A DNA stretch of 64,000 bases from Slackia piriformis YIT 12062 (GCF_000296445.1 NZ_JH815198.1:2501-66500); one strand, 5' to 3'. Counted from the stretch's first letter, positions 18,794-28,388 are shown. The notes: generated by a model not told the origin, from the sequence alone. Program-made: numbers and translations.

Positions 18794-19738
18794 ATGGAAA
18801 TAATGATGCATGCCCTTGAGCATGCGTTTGTCGATACGCTGAAGCTCGTTCCCTTCCTTTTCGTCACATACCTTGCCATGGAGGCTCTTGAGCATCATGC
18901 GGGTGTCGCAAGCGAGGCGGCTGTGCGCAAGGCGGGCCATGCGGGGCCTGCGATCGGCGCGTTGTTGGGAGTGGTTCCGCAGTGCGGTTTCTCGGCCGCG
19001 GCGTCGACACTGTATGCCGCGCGCGTCGTGTCCCTGGGTACGCTGTTCGCGGTGTTTCTTTCCACGAGCGACGAGATGCTTCCCATCCTTATTGCTGAAC
19101 AAGCCCCGATGGCGCTTATCGTCAAAGTGCTCGCTATCAAGGTCGTTGTCGGCATGGTCGTTGGATTCGCTATCGATGCCGTCTTGCATGCGATGCGTCG
19201 CGACAAGGAGCATCTGCGCATTCACGAGTTATGCGAACGGGACAACTGCCATTGCAACGGGGACTGCAAAGCGTGTGGGAACAATCCCGAGTTGGCGTAT
19301 GATTTCGAGCACGACAAAGAGCACGATCACGATCACGAAGGCGGCTCGATCGTCAAAAGCGCCCTCAAGCACACCGCGCAGGTGACGCTTTTCATCTTCT
19401 TAGTCACACTGGCCCTTGAAGTGGTGATGGACTCGGTGGGCGAAGAGGCCATCGCTGCGTTCATGGAGGGCAACCCCGGTCTTTCCGTCGTGGCCGCTTC
19501 TCTTGTCGGCCTCATTCCGAACTGTGCCGCATCGGTCGCCATAACAGAGCTTTATCTTGACGGCACGCTTGGCGCGGGCGCGATGATCGGAGGTCTGTTG
19601 GTGAGCGCGGGCGTCGGTCTGCTGGTACTGTTCAGAACGAATCGTCCTCTAAAGGGCAATCTTGCCATCCTGGCGCTGCTTTTGCTGGTGGGCATGGCGG
19701 TTGGCGGCGTTCTTACTCTGCTGGGCGTTGTGTTGTAG
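18794..19738 (+). CDS. Putative 10-TM manganese/heavy-metal exporter (ArsP_2 type) with Cys/His-rich loop
   Basis: A 314-residue membrane protein made of two similar halves, each with a proline-containing signature: LLGVVPQCGFSAAASTLYAARVVSLGTL near residue 55 and LVGLIPNCAASVAITELYLDGTLGAG near 237. These fit the putative manganese transporter family (ArsP_2). Between them lies a cytoplasmic loop with a cysteine cluster (CERDNCHCNGDCKACG, about 146-162) and a histidine/aspartate run (FEHDKEHDHDHE, about 171-182), which could bind metal. ATG 18794 has AGAAGGA 11 nt upstream. I looked for a manganese riboswitch in 18641-18793 and saw no convincing core. Confidence 0.8.
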   Translation: MEIMMHALEHAFVDTLKLVPFLFVTYLAMEALEHHAGVASEAAVRKAGHAGPAIGALLGVVPQCGFSAAASTLYAARVVSLGTLFAVFLSTSDEMLPILIAEQAPMALIVKVLAIKVVVGMVVGFAIDAVLHAMRRDKEHLRIHELCERDNCHCNGDCKACGNNPELAYDFEHDKEHDHDHEGGSIVKSALKHTAQVTLFIFLVTLALEVVMDSVGEEAIAAFMEGNPGLSVVAASLVGLIPNCAASVAITELYLDGTLGAGAMIGGLLVSAGVGLLVLFRTNRPLKGNLAILALLLLVGMAVGGVLTLLGVVL

Positions 19739-19792
19739 CCAGGACTACAATGGAAGGCGGACAAGCTGCAATCGCGAAAACAGGAGGCGTGT

Positions 19793-20398
19793 ATGACGAA
19801 GCTTGAGGCAGGAGTGACGCGAGAAGAGGCGTTTGCGCTTCTGACGGACCATAACAAGGATCCGTTTCATATCGAGCATGGGGAAACGGTCGAGCAGACC
19901 ATGCGTTATTTCGCACGGGAGTTCGATTCCGAAAATGAGGAATTCTGGGGTATCGTCGGTCTTTTGCACGATCTTGACTGGGAAGAGCACGATGACGAGC
20001 CCGAGAAGCATACGCTTTATGCCGCTCCGTTGATTGAGGGGGCCGGCGGTACGCCTGAGCTTATTCGTGCCATCCAAAGCCACACGTCAGATTTCAACCC
20101 TGAGCTTCCCCGCCCGGAGCTTCAGATGGAAAAGATTCTGTTCGCCACAGAGGAGCTGACGGGTCTGATCGGCGCGGCGGTCATCATGAGGCCCTCGAAA
20201 AGCGTCATGGACTTCGAGGTGAAGTCGCTCAAGAAGAAGTTCAAGGACAAGCGCTTCGCGGCCGGCGTGAATCGCGACGTGATTCGCTCGGGCGCGGAGA
20301 TGCTCGGCTGGGAGCTCGACGAGCTTTTCGACCGCACCATTAAGGCCATGCAGAGCTTTGCGCCCGACAAGGACACCTTCGTGCCCGTCGAATCGTAA
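19793..20398 (+). CDS. HD-domain phosphohydrolase-like protein
   Basis: A 201-residue cytoplasmic protein with an HD fold. Metal ligands are recognisable in HIEHGETVEQTMRYFA, the HD pair in LLHDLDWEEH, and H in IQSHTSD. The C-terminal half is helical and basic. Such stand-alone HD proteins can act on nucleotides or other phosphate esters; the substrate is unknown. The ATG follows AGGAGGCGTGT. The gene ends at a bidirectional terminator shared with the TRIC-type channel gene. Confidence 0.85.
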   Translation: MTKLEAGVTREEAFALLTDHNKDPFHIEHGETVEQTMRYFAREFDSENEEFWGIVGLLHDLDWEEHDDEPEKHTLYAAPLIEGAGGTPELIRAIQSHTSDFNPELPRPELQMEKILFATEELTGLIGAAVIMRPSKSVMDFEVKSLKKKFKDKRFAAGVNRDVIRSGAEMLGWELDELFDRTIKAMQSFAPDKDTFVPVES

Positions 20399-20418
20399 CA
20401 CGCTTCGAGCCTAGAGAA

Positions 20419-20453
20419 GCAAAGAGCGCCCGGTCATTTCGGGCGCTCTTTGC
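20419..20453. terminator. Bidirectional terminator between HD and TRIC-type genes
   Basis: A perfect 14-bp stem (20419-20432 with 20440-20453) carries T-rich flanks on both strands. The stop codon of the minus-strand gene (20434-20436) lies in its loop. Confidence 0.85.
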
Positions 20454-21321
20454 TTTCGTTAGGCGATGTTTCGGTATTTTCTTGTTTCGATGCGCCCGAG
20501 GTCGCTATGCTTGCGGCCATGCGGGCCTGGGCCTCAGCGCGAAGACGCTCGCGGTGGGCGGCCTTTTCATGATGCGGCACCTGCGGCGGGGGAGGCGTGG
20601 TGACGATGCGCTTTTCAACAGCGTTTTTCACCGCCTTTTTGACGGGTTTCGCGGCAACGTGGGCAACCTTTTTCACCGGTTCGATAACGCGGTCGCTGTA
20701 ATCCTGGGCAGGATGCGTATGCCACCCGAAGAATTCCGAGGCGTAACGCAGGATGAAGATGAGCATGACGCAGGTGATCGCTGCGTAGTCTCCCAGTACG
20801 TCGTTTTGTTTCATGAGGGCGAACGCGGCAGACCCTATAAGCGATGCGGTGCCGTAGAGGGTTCCTGCTTGAAACGCCGTAGGGCGTTGCGCCATGAGGA
20901 TATCCCGGATGATACCGCCGCCGACGGCGGTAATTGTTCCGAGGATGATGGAAGGTATGGTGTCGAGTCCTGCAGACAGGGCTTTTCCTACGGAAACGAC
21001 GGCCCACAGTCCTACGGAGAGGTTGTCCAGGAAGTCCATGAACCAATCGAATGCGTCAGCAAGCTTGTGAAAATAGAAGACGAGCACGCCGGTGACGGCA
21101 CATGCTATAAGCAGAATGGGGTGCTGAAATGCGTATATGCCGAAATCCTGAAGCAAGACATCGCGCATGATGCCTCCGCCGAGACCTGTGACGCATGCGA
21201 GCGTGGTCGTGCCAAAAACATCATAGCGAGCGTTGACGCCCGCTATGGCGCCCGCAAGGCCGCCGGTGATCGTGCCGGCGAATTCGATCCAAAACGGTAT
21301 GGCAAGAACGCTTTCGAGCAT
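20434..21321 (-). CDS. TRIC cation channel family (UPF0126) membrane protein
   Basis: A 295-residue protein. The first 200 residues form the seven-helix TRIC fold with its internal repeat, shown by the two signatures TGLGGGIMRDVLL and TAVGGGIIRDILM. Prokaryotic TRIC proteins are potassium-permeable channels in the membrane. The last 90 residues are an extra basic, proline-containing cytoplasmic tail (KKVAHVAAKPVKKAVKNAVEK then TPPPPQVPHHEK), longer than typical for the family. GGAG lies 10 nt before the ATG. Confidence 0.88.
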   Translation of the reverse strand: MLESVLAIPFWIEFAGTITGGLAGAIAGVNARYDVFGTTTLACVTGLGGGIMRDVLLQDFGIYAFQHPILLIACAVTGVLVFYFHKLADAFDWFMDFLDNLSVGLWAVVSVGKALSAGLDTIPSIILGTITAVGGGIIRDILMAQRPTAFQAGTLYGTASLIGSAAFALMKQNDVLGDYAAITCVMLIFILRYASEFFGWHTHPAQDYSDRVIEPVKKVAHVAAKPVKKAVKNAVEKRIVTTPPPPQVPHHEKAAHRERLRAEAQARMAASIATSGASKQENTETSPNESKERPK

Positions 21322-21417
21322 GATGCGGCAGCTCCGGTTTCTGTGCGGGGTGGTCGTCGGTGCGTTACGGCTTTCGGCACCCGGGCGAAGAAAGCCGTCT
21401 TTTTCGGGTTCGTGGTT

Positions 21418-22476
21418 TTACAGGGACTCGTTTTCCTCGAGTGCGTGCGCAACAAGCTGAGCTGCGCCGTCCTCGGTTGCAAGCGAGCGGGTGTAGGCGA
21501 CTTCTTTCGAGGGGTCGTCGTGCGCATTCCTCGCATCTTCGACGGGTTCTCCGCTGAAGTCAAGACCGCCTGTGATCGCGCGCGCATCCTCGGGGCTGAA
21601 CTCGTCAGAAAGGAACAAGGCGATGTTTCTGCCCGCTTTTTCTTTAGCTTCGTCGAAGATATTCCAGAAGCTTTTCGAGGATACCTCGCCCGTAAAGGGA
21701 TTGACCCATTGCCTGCAGAGGCGGTTGTCGAAATCGCTTTTCACGATAGGGTTGTCCCTGTGCGCCATGGACTTGAAGAACGAGTGGTTGCGGCGAAGCA
21801 CGCGGGTTTCCACGGTGTTTGCGATGCCCTGCTTCCTTGACTTCGGGGAGTAGAAGAGCTTCTGGATGGTGCGGAAATTCTTCACGGCTGCGGGGAACAT
21901 ATCGACGGGGACGAACTCATGGAGTGCGACCATGCAGAAATACGCGTACATCTTTCCGATGATGGCGAGAACCCTATCGCTTGCGCGAAGCGCTTCTTCG
22001 TAGGGCTTGTACGACGCGATGGTGCGGCCGAGCTTTGTGAAAAGCACCATTTCGTCGAATTCTCGCTCTATTTCCGCATGGACTTCGTTGCCGTCGCTGC
22101 GGTCAAGTCCGACGATGCCCGCATCGCAGATAGCAAATTGCTGACTGTACACAAGGGGATGCATCGAGCTGTCGAGCGTGTAGTGGCTCAAAAACCCTGC
22201 CGCATAGGCGCGCCCAATGGAGACTTCGTCATCTTCAAGAACGCCGAGGCTTTCTTTGAGAGCGAAGAGAAGCTTCGTTGGATTTTCGTGGTGCATTTTC
22301 CCGCCAAGCCGGAAAAACGGCTTCATCCTCATGGTGAGAACGAGGTAGAACAGCGGGTCTGGCCCTTGATTGCCTAAAAGAAAAGCGTCGCGTTCGTCCG
22401 CCGAGGCACCGATGGCTTTCGCGTGAACGGCGTAGACTTCCTTGCCGAAGAAATCATGCGTCATAATGGCTGGCAT
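21418..22476 (-). CDS. Zinc-dependent phospholipase C family protein
   Basis: A 352-residue protein with the zinc-dependent phospholipase C pattern: MTHDFFGKEV at the N-terminus, LLGNQGPDPLFY, HHENPTKLLFAL, and AAGFLSHYTLDSSMHPLVY, supplying the expected histidine and aspartate zinc ligands. No signal peptide is visible, so it is probably cytoplasmic and its true substrate may not be phospholipid. The start has an excellent AAAGGAGG. It is divergent from the UMF1-type transporter gene. Confidence 0.85.
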   Translation of the reverse strand: MPAIMTHDFFGKEVYAVHAKAIGASADERDAFLLGNQGPDPLFYLVLTMRMKPFFRLGGKMHHENPTKLLFALKESLGVLEDDEVSIGRAYAAGFLSHYTLDSSMHPLVYSQQFAICDAGIVGLDRSDGNEVHAEIEREFDEMVLFTKLGRTIASYKPYEEALRASDRVLAIIGKMYAYFCMVALHEFVPVDMFPAAVKNFRTIQKLFYSPKSRKQGIANTVETRVLRRNHSFFKSMAHRDNPIVKSDFDNRLCRQWVNPFTGEVSSKSFWNIFDEAKEKAGRNIALFLSDEFSPEDARAITGGLDFSGEPVEDARNAHDDPSKEVAYTRSLATEDGAAQLVAHALEENESL

Positions 22477-22665
22477 AGCTTCCTCCTTTTTCGAGCCCGC
22501 AGGCTAAGGGATGCTGCGTTCGGTTGCCATGAGCGTTTGATTTTTGCAATGATTTGACGCTGGAGGGCAGTCGGGCGCGTTTTGCTTCGAGGCACATGAT
22601 ATACAATTGCCCAGGCGTTGCGTACCGCGAAACGCTTTCACCATATCAACGAAGGGATGAAAAGC

Positions 22666-23886
22666 ATGGCCGTTGGAAAACTGACGAAGCAGGAGAAAAG
22701 CTGGATTGCATACGATGTGGGCAATTCGGCGTTCGTGCTTCTTTCGACGGCTCTCATTCCTGTTTATTTCAGCTCTATCGCCACAGGAAGCGTGGTTGTC
22801 GCCTGGGGCTATGCGGAAACCATTGCCGCGCTCGTCATTGCCTCGACCATGCCCGTGCTGGGTAGTCTTGCGGACTTGCGCCACATGAAGAAGAAGTTCC
22901 TTGTCGGCACGGTTGGCACAGGCGCTCTTGCCTGCTGTGCACTGGGTCTGACGACCGATGCGTTCCCGTTTCTGGTTATTTACGTCGTTGCGTCGATCAT
23001 GCTGAATTCCTCCATGGTTTTCTATGACGCTTTGTTGGTGGATGCAACAACCGACGAACGCTACGATGAAATCTCGAGCCAAGGCTACGCGTGGGGCTAC
23101 ATTGGCAGCTGCATTCCTTTCATCGCATGTCTGGTTATCGTGCTGGGAGGAGGCGCTATAGGCATCGATAGCGCTACGGGAATGAAGATTGCCTTCGTGA
23201 TTACGGCGCTCTGGTGGGCGGCGTTCACCGTGCCGGTGTTCAAGAACGTACACCAGACGCATTTCAAGGCGCGCTCCGAGCACGTGATAAAGGATGCATT
23301 CAAAGGCCTGCTGGTAACGTTGAAGCGCATATGGCGCACGAAGTCGCTGCGTTATTTCATGCTTGCGTATTTCTTCTACATCGACGGCGTCCACACGATC
23401 ATCAAGCTTTCCACGAGCTACGGCACCGATTTGGGGCTCGATTCGACGCAGCTGGTTCTTGCTTTGCTGGTCACGCAGTTCGTGGCGTTTCCCTCGGCCA
23501 TCGCATACGGGCGATTGGGGGCGCGCGTAGGAACCAAGAGGATGCTGCTCGTGGGTGTGTTCGCGTACATGTGCATTACGCTTTTCGGTGCGTTCTTCCT
23601 GAAGAGCGAGGTTGAATTCTGGATTCTCGCCATCATGGTGGGGCTGTTCCAGGGTGGCATCCAGGCTCTTTCGCGTTCTGAATTCGGCAAGCTTGTTCCG
23701 AAGGAGCACGCCAATGAGTACTTTGGCTTTTTCGATATCTTCGGGAAGTACGCTGCGGTCATGGGGACGCTTCTGGTCAGCGTCATAACGCAGCTCACCG
23801 GCGAAGCGAACTTCGGGGTTTTCTCCCTCGTGATTTTGTTCATTGTCGGTTTCGTTCTTCTGCGCAAGGTGCCCGAGCATTCGTAG
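22666..23886 (+). CDS. MFS transporter, UMF1 (Atg22-like) family
   Basis: A 406-residue membrane protein with 12 helices. The N-terminal signature WIAYDVGNSAFVLLSTALIPVYF and the segment FQGGIQALSRSEFGKLVPKEHANEYFGFFDIFGKYA are characteristic of the UMF1/Atg22-like branch of the major facilitator superfamily, whose substrates in bacteria are unknown. I chose ATG 22666 because AAGGG lies about 9 nt upstream; ATG 22657 is in frame but overlaps that site. Confidence 0.9.
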   Translation: MAVGKLTKQEKSWIAYDVGNSAFVLLSTALIPVYFSSIATGSVVVAWGYAETIAALVIASTMPVLGSLADLRHMKKKFLVGTVGTGALACCALGLTTDAFPFLVIYVVASIMLNSSMVFYDALLVDATTDERYDEISSQGYAWGYIGSCIPFIACLVIVLGGGAIGIDSATGMKIAFVITALWWAAFTVPVFKNVHQTHFKARSEHVIKDAFKGLLVTLKRIWRTKSLRYFMLAYFFYIDGVHTIIKLSTSYGTDLGLDSTQLVLALLVTQFVAFPSAIAYGRLGARVGTKRMLLVGVFAYMCITLFGAFFLKSEVEFWILAIMVGLFQGGIQALSRSEFGKLVPKEHANEYFGFFDIFGKYAAVMGTLLVSVITQLTGEANFGVFSLVILFIVGFVLLRKVPEHS

Positions 23887-24009
23887 CGTTATTTCGTATA
23901 ACGTGCTCTTGACGTGTGTATTACGGGACGGCAGCGTTTTTTCTGCCAAGGAGCGTTTCGTTGTAGGATGATTTCGCCCATTGAGAGTGCGGACCTGAAG
24001 GAGGTCGCA

Positions 24010-24948
24010 ATGACGAAGTCTCCGAAAGAAGCGGCTGCAGCCGCCGAAGAAATACGTGTATTGCAAGAACAGATGAAAGAGATGCAGAGGCGTCTCGATG
24101 CGCTGTGCGCCGAGCAGTCTGCTGACGTTGAGGACGTCGAAAACGACGAGTCGTCCTCTCAAGATGCTGAGCCTGTTTTTGATCCTGTGCGAGCGCAGCC
24201 CTGCTCCGACCAAGCAGAACCGTGGCAGGATGACGCGGCGGACGCATGTGCGTCATCGGAGGCGGACGGGGGCGATTCCGATAAGGCCGCAAACGGAGAA
24301 GGCGCTTCTCACGTAAGCTCAGAAGAAAGGCCTGTCAACAGCCCTTCGGTAGAGCCCGTTTCTGCCCCCGGGGAGACATATGCGGCAAGCTGTGTTTCTT
24401 CGCAAAATGTATACTGCGCTTCTGAGCAGGCGGCGTATCAGCCGCCCGTGAATCCCGTTTCCGGCTATGCCGCCCAGCAGACGCAACCGTTTGTCTCGGG
24501 GGCACCCGTTCCGCCGCCGTCTTACGACGCCGCCGCACAGCAGGCAGCGCAACAGCAGCAGGCGTATTACGGGCATCCTACAGGGCAACAGGCGTACCAG
24601 AGCGGCGGCGCTTCTTATTCGAGCAGCTACGGCTCTTCCGCCCAGACTCCGTATAACCCTTACGGGCAGACCGTTTATCAGCAGCCTGTCGTTCGAACGA
24701 AAGACCATGTGGCAGCCGGTTTGCTCGGAATCTTCCTCGGGTCTCTCGGCGTGCACAAGTTCTACCTTGGATACAACACGGCCGGCTTCATCATGCTCGG
24801 CGTCGCCATTTTGGGAGGGCTTCTTTCCTTCGGCATAGCGACGAGCATCGTGTGGCTCATCGGTCTTATCGAAGGCATTATCTACCTCGTGAAAAATCAG
24901 GCCGAATTCGAGCAGGCCTATGTATTCTCGAAGAGGGAATGGTTCTAA
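24010..24948 (+). CDS. TM2 domain protein with long Q/P/S-rich N-terminus
   Basis: A 312-residue protein. Residues 5-35 form a short coiled coil ([20 protein letters not shown]), then comes an acidic disordered region and a Q/Y/P-rich stretch with [12 protein letters not shown]. The C-terminal 75 residues are a TM2 domain: [32 protein letters not shown], with the typical two helices joined by a short turn. AAGGAGG lies 5 nt before ATG 24010. The molecular role of TM2 proteins in bacteria is not established. Confidence 0.9.
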   Translation: MTKSPKEAAAAAEEIRVLQEQMKEMQRRLDALCAEQSADVEDVENDESSSQDAEPVFDPVRAQPCSDQAEPWQDDAADACASSEADGGDSDKAANGEGASHVSSEERPVNSPSVEPVSAPGETYAASCVSSQNVYCASEQAAYQPPVNPVSGYAAQQTQPFVSGAPVPPPSYDAAAQQAAQQQQAYYGHPTGQQAYQSGGASYSSSYGSSAQTPYNPYGQTVYQQPVVRTKDHVAAGLLGIFLGSLGVHKFYLGYNTAGFIMLGVAILGGLLSFGIATSIVWLIGLIEGIIYLVKNQAEFEQAYVFSKREWF

Positions 24949-24970
24949 TACCGTTCAAACGCTGCGAACA

Positions 24971-25005
24971 AAACGAGGCCGCATACGCATGCGACCTCGT
25001 TTCTG
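24971..25005. terminator. Bidirectional terminator between TM2 and FAD reductase genes
   Basis: Arms at 24971-24984 and 24989-25002 pair with one mismatch, followed by TCTGTTTG on the plus strand and by TTTGTTCG on the minus strand. Its left arm AAACGAGGCCGCAT recurs exactly at 28464-28477 in the next terminator. Confidence 0.7.
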
Positions 25006-25070
25006 TTTGTGAGAGGGTTTCTTTCTTGGGAGGGGCAAAAGAAACCCTGCGTGAATTGGTGGGGTGGTTC

Positions 25071-26723
25071 TTACGCTTCGATATCCCCCGCTGCGTACAT
25101 GCCGGCCATGCGGCCGCCGCTGTATGCGCACATGAGGGAGTATCCTTCGTAGTCGCAGTAGGGTGCGCTCATCAGCGTGCCATTGTCGGCGCCTGCGACA
25201 TAAAGACCCTTGATGGGGAGTCCTTTGCTGTCTATTGCCTGAAGCCTGTCGTTCGTACGAATGCCGCCGATGGTTACCCATGCGGAAGGCTCGTATTGCA
25301 TGGCGTAGAAGGGGCCTTCCGCAACGGGCTGGAGGAAGCAAGCGGGCTTGTAGAACTGCTCATCTTTGCCCTCGGCGCAATATGCATTGTAGGTTTCGAC
25401 GGTTTCGACCAACTCAGGTGCACTGATTGCCTCGGCAAGCGCTTCTACGCTATCGGCCTTGAACACCCAACCGGCTTCGACAGCGGCGTCGATGTCTGCC
25501 TGTACGTTTTCGAGGGGCTTGTCTTTCAAGGTCATTTCGCCGGTACGCCAATTCTCGGAGTCCGATCCGCACAGGGTCCATGCGTCGACGCCGCTGTTCA
25601 GGCCGTCTATATAGGCTTGGTCGACGATGGCGTAATACTGGCCTCCAACCAAGGAGATAGCGCCGCCAAGAGCCAGGGGGAGGTTGGCGAATTTCCCCTC
25701 GTTGGAGAAGCGGCGTCCTTGGTTGTTTACCAGCATAGTTCCATAGATGCCGATTGCGAATGCGGCGTTCTTTTTACCCCAGATGCCTTCCGCGTTCTGG
25801 TTCGACCCGGAGAATTCGTTGCCGGCGATGCCCCATTGGGTAGAGAGTTGGCCGCCGGCCGCTTGAACCATGTCGATGCCTTCACCGACGGAAAGAACGC
25901 TGCCCAAAGGATTGACGAACGTGCCGAAACGCTCCAGCATCATATCGGTGTTTCCGAGGAAGCCGCCCGTGCATACGATGACGGCTGGGGCTTTGACGTC
26001 GATTATCTTGCTTTCCTGCTCGCACTGAACGCCCGTGCATGCGCCATTTTCCATGATGAGCGTTTTGCCCGTGGTGTTGAACACGAATTGAGCGCCATTG
26101 CTTTCGGCCCATTGCTGCAGAGGACCCATGCGGTCCACGCCTTTCTTTTGGGTCTTGGAGTCTTTGGGGTCGGATTGGAAGTTGCAGCGAACGGAAGCGT
26201 GGCCTGCGCCGTAATTGTCGGGGCGAAGACCCGTTGGGACGCCGAATTCTTCGGTGAACTGGTCGACGGTGGAGCCAGAAAGCTCGACAGCCCTTTTGAT
26301 GGCTGCGGCATTCGTGGACCAGTGTCCGTATTCCATGATGTGGTTAAAGGCCTCTTCGACGCTGAAGTCGATGCCCGCATCCTGCTGGAGCTTCGATCCG
26401 ACCATGAAGGGGCCGCCTGCGATGGCGCCGTTTCCGACGCCTACGTCCTGGCCCTTCTCGATGACGATGACATTCTTCCCGGCGCGGCAGGCTTCAACGG
26501 CGGCCCAGACGCCGGCGCCGCCCGCACCCACGATTGCGATGTCGCATTCCATAGTTTCGTCTGCGGGTTTCACCTCGGCAGAAACCTCGTCGGCCTTCTT
26601 GTCGTCGTCTGAGGACGCGTTGCTTGGCGCGCAAGCGGCAAGGCTTGCCGCTCCTCCTGCAAGGGCGGCCATCGATCCGAGTGCTAGAAAGTTGCGGCGC
26701 GAAATTCCCTGGTTGGTTTTCAT
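25071..26723 (-). CDS. Tat-exported lipoprotein FAD-dependent reductase (flavocytochrome c / fumarate reductase-like)
   Basis: A 550-residue extracytoplasmic flavoprotein. The N-terminus has a twin-arginine motif (SRRNFLAL), a hydrophobic core and a lipobox (SLAAC), so it should be a folded, lipid-anchored export product. The FAD-binding start [17 protein letters not shown] is followed by the fumarate reductase-type blocks [16 protein letters not shown] and [13 protein letters not shown] ... [10 protein letters not shown]. The terminal block [22 protein letters not shown] departs from true fumarate reductases, so the acceptor is probably another organic compound. No heme or FMN domain is present. 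AGGAGGG precedes the ATG. Divergent from a membrane LuxR regulator that probably controls it. Confidence 0.9.
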   Translation of the reverse strand: MKTNQGISRRNFLALGSMAALAGGAASLAACAPSNASSDDDKKADEVSAEVKPADETMECDIAIVGAGGAGVWAAVEACRAGKNVIVIEKGQDVGVGNGAIAGGPFMVGSKLQQDAGIDFSVEEAFNHIMEYGHWSTNAAAIKRAVELSGSTVDQFTEEFGVPTGLRPDNYGAGHASVRCNFQSDPKDSKTQKKGVDRMGPLQQWAESNGAQFVFNTTGKTLIMENGACTGVQCEQESKIIDVKAPAVIVCTGGFLGNTDMMLERFGTFVNPLGSVLSVGEGIDMVQAAGGQLSTQWGIAGNEFSGSNQNAEGIWGKKNAAFAIGIYGTMLVNNQGRRFSNEGKFANLPLALGGAISLVGGQYYAIVDQAYIDGLNSGVDAWTLCGSDSENWRTGEMTLKDKPLENVQADIDAAVEAGWVFKADSVEALAEAISAPELVETVETYNAYCAEGKDEQFYKPACFLQPVAEGPFYAMQYEPSAWVTIGGIRTNDRLQAIDSKGLPIKGLYVAGADNGTLMSAPYCDYEGYSLMCAYSGGRMAGMYAAGDIEA

Positions 26724-26778
26724 GCGTGTTCCCTCCTGTGTGGTTGATGCTCGTCCAAGCGCATTGAACGAAACCCAT

Positions 26779-26797
26779 ACGACACAACCGGTGTCGT
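26779..26797. promoter_or_regulatory. Perfect dyad, candidate LuxR operator
   Basis: ACGACAC (26779-26785) and GTGTCGT (26791-26797) form a perfect 7-bp inverted repeat with a 5-nt spacer, 56 bp upstream of the reductase start codon. Size and symmetry fit a dimeric helix-turn-helix regulator such as the LuxR protein encoded next door. No binding evidence is available. Confidence 0.45.
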
Positions 26798-26837
26798 CAC
26801 TGCTGCTTATTTTGGACGCATTAGAAGAAAAGTCGCG

Positions 26838-26938
26838 GGTGAAACACCTGAAGATGCGGGCGATTGAGGGCTCACCCATAAGCTCACCCATGCGTTTTCC
26901 CACGTCAGAAGCTCGAGCGAGTATTTCTTGTCTATAAT
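26838..26938 (+). promoter_or_regulatory. Candidate control elements and -10 box of the LuxR gene
   Basis: A consensus TATAAT lies at 26933-26938, leaving a leader of only about 13 nt before the ATG; there is no good -35, which suggests an activated promoter. Upstream are a short palindrome GGTGAAACACC (26838-26848) and two copies of GCTCACCCA spaced 12 bp apart (26870-26878 and 26882-26890). Confidence 0.4.
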
Positions 26939-26957
26939 GCTCGCGAGGAGGGGTTGA

Positions 26958-28388
26958 ATGGGAAATATCTTCGAGGCAGGTGTTCCGACCGAAGAGGAGC
27001 GCAATCGAACGCTGCGGCCTCTTCGCTTTCTCGGCATGGGAATGCTTATCGCTTGGCTTTGTTGCACGCATGTTCCTGATATTTACTGCGGCGAATCAGA
27101 CGCGCTTCGCCGTGTCGCATCTACGGGAATGCGTTACGGAGACATTGGGATGTTTTTGTTGCTGGCGGCATGCGCATCGCGCATAGGCTCTTTGGGATCC
27201 CATATGAAGATCGCTGGAGTTCTTGTTGCCGTTTGTTGCGTGGGCACTGCGCTCACGGGGCTGATTCTTGTTCCGATTGGCGCTCCTGTCGAGGTGGTAA
27301 TGACGGCTTCTGCCGCAACGGCGTTGGGCGGCGCGATTCTGTTCTGCCTGTGGGCGGAAGTGTACTCTCAGATGGGTTCCACCCAAATAGTTGTGTACGG
27401 CGCCGGGTCTTGCCTGGTGGCGTTTGGCCTTTATGCTCTCGTGAGCACGATGATGCACCCGTATGCCGTGTTTGCAACGGCTCTGCTTCCTGTGGGTTCT
27501 TTCGCGTGTGTTGCGTCGAGTTTTGTCCTCGTTCCGCGTGAAGTGGCCAGGTCCAAAGCGGCGCGCTATGCGGTGCCGTGGAAAATTGTTGCCATCATGG
27601 CTCTTGCCGGTTTTGCGTCGGGTTTGGCGGGGTCCGTGCTCTTGAATCCCGATGGGCAAGGGGCCGTTCATCGCATATGGGCAACAGGGGTTGCGGGCGC
27701 TGTGATTTTAGGCCTTGCCTTGCTTCGTCCCGAGAAGTTTGACGCGCGGTTTCTTGCGCAGGCGTGCGTTCCCTTGGCGCTTGCTGCCTGTGTGTTGATG
27801 CCGGCTGCATGGTCGAATGCCGGCTTTGCGGTTTCTTTTCTCGTAAAACTTGCATACGTGTGGTTCACGATATTCGCGCTAATGCTGCTTGCCAACCTTG
27901 CCTTTCGTTTTGGAGTCCCTACTTTGCGTATGTTTGCCATTGCTCGCGCATGCAGCGAAGGGGCCATATTTCTCGGAGTGACAATGCGTGGATTCCTCCA
28001 AAGCTCGGGCCTTTCTCAGGATGGGACGGTGTTGCTGATAAGCGCATGCGCGGGTGTTGTCGCGGTTTGCGTGTGCGTGCTGCTGTGGCGAAGCGAACGT
28101 GCTGTTAATGCCGATTGGGGCGCGGCGGGAATAGAGGTCGCAAGCGGAGAACGCGTCATGGGACCTCGAGAGCGTCTGATCGTCAGATGCGAGCAGCTTG
28201 CGCAAATGCATGCTCTGACGGCACGGGAGACCGAAGTGCTGACGCTTATTGCGCAGCGGAAGACTCGTTCCGAGATAGAGCAGGAGCTTTTTCTGTCTCA
28301 GAATACGGTGAAGACGCATGTCAGGCATATCTATGCAAAGCTGGGCATTCATTCGAAGTCGGACGTTTACGAGCTGGTTGGGCAGTGA
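26958..28388 (+). CDS. Membrane-spanning LuxR-family transcriptional regulator
   Basis: A 476-residue protein. About 385 residues form some twelve hydrophobic helices, followed by a C-terminal LuxR DNA-binding domain: LTARETEVLTLIAQRKTRSE, then SQNTVKTHVRHIYAKLGI. This architecture is widespread in Eggerthellaceae next to respiratory reductases, where the membrane part is thought to sense the substrate. AGGAGG precedes ATG 26958. It is divergent from the flavin reductase and shares a 234-bp control region with it. Gene order strongly suggests it regulates that enzyme; the ligand is unknown. Confidence 0.9.
   Translation: MGNIFEAGVPTEEERNRTLRPLRFLGMGMLIAWLCCTHVPDIYCGESDALRRVASTGMRYGDIGMFLLLAACASRIGSLGSHMKIAGVLVAVCCVGTALTGLILVPIGAPVEVVMTASAATALGGAILFCLWAEVYSQMGSTQIVVYGAGSCLVAFGLYALVSTMMHPYAVFATALLPVGSFACVASSFVLVPREVARSKAARYAVPWKIVAIMALAGFASGLAGSVLLNPDGQGAVHRIWATGVAGAVILGLALLRPEKFDARFLAQACVPLALAACVLMPAAWSNAGFAVSFLVKLAYVWFTIFALMLLANLAFRFGVPTLRMFAIARACSEGAIFLGVTMRGFLQSSGLSQDGTVLLISACAGVVAVCVCVLLWRSERAVNADWGAAGIEVASGERVMGPRERLIVRCEQLAQMHALTARETEVLTLIAQRKTRSEIEQELFLSQNTVKTHVRHIYAKLGIHSKSDVYELVGQ

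Noticed and set aside
22504-24213. 569-codon minus-strand open frame opposite the UMF1-type transporter
   Set aside because: It is antisense to a clear membrane transporter and its H/R/N/Q-rich translation is typical of the reverse frame of hydrophobic coding sequence.
24852-26612. 586-codon plus-strand open frame opposite the flavin reductase
   Set aside because: The minus strand encodes a complete Tat lipoprotein flavoprotein with ribosome-binding site; the antisense frame has no start signal or domain.
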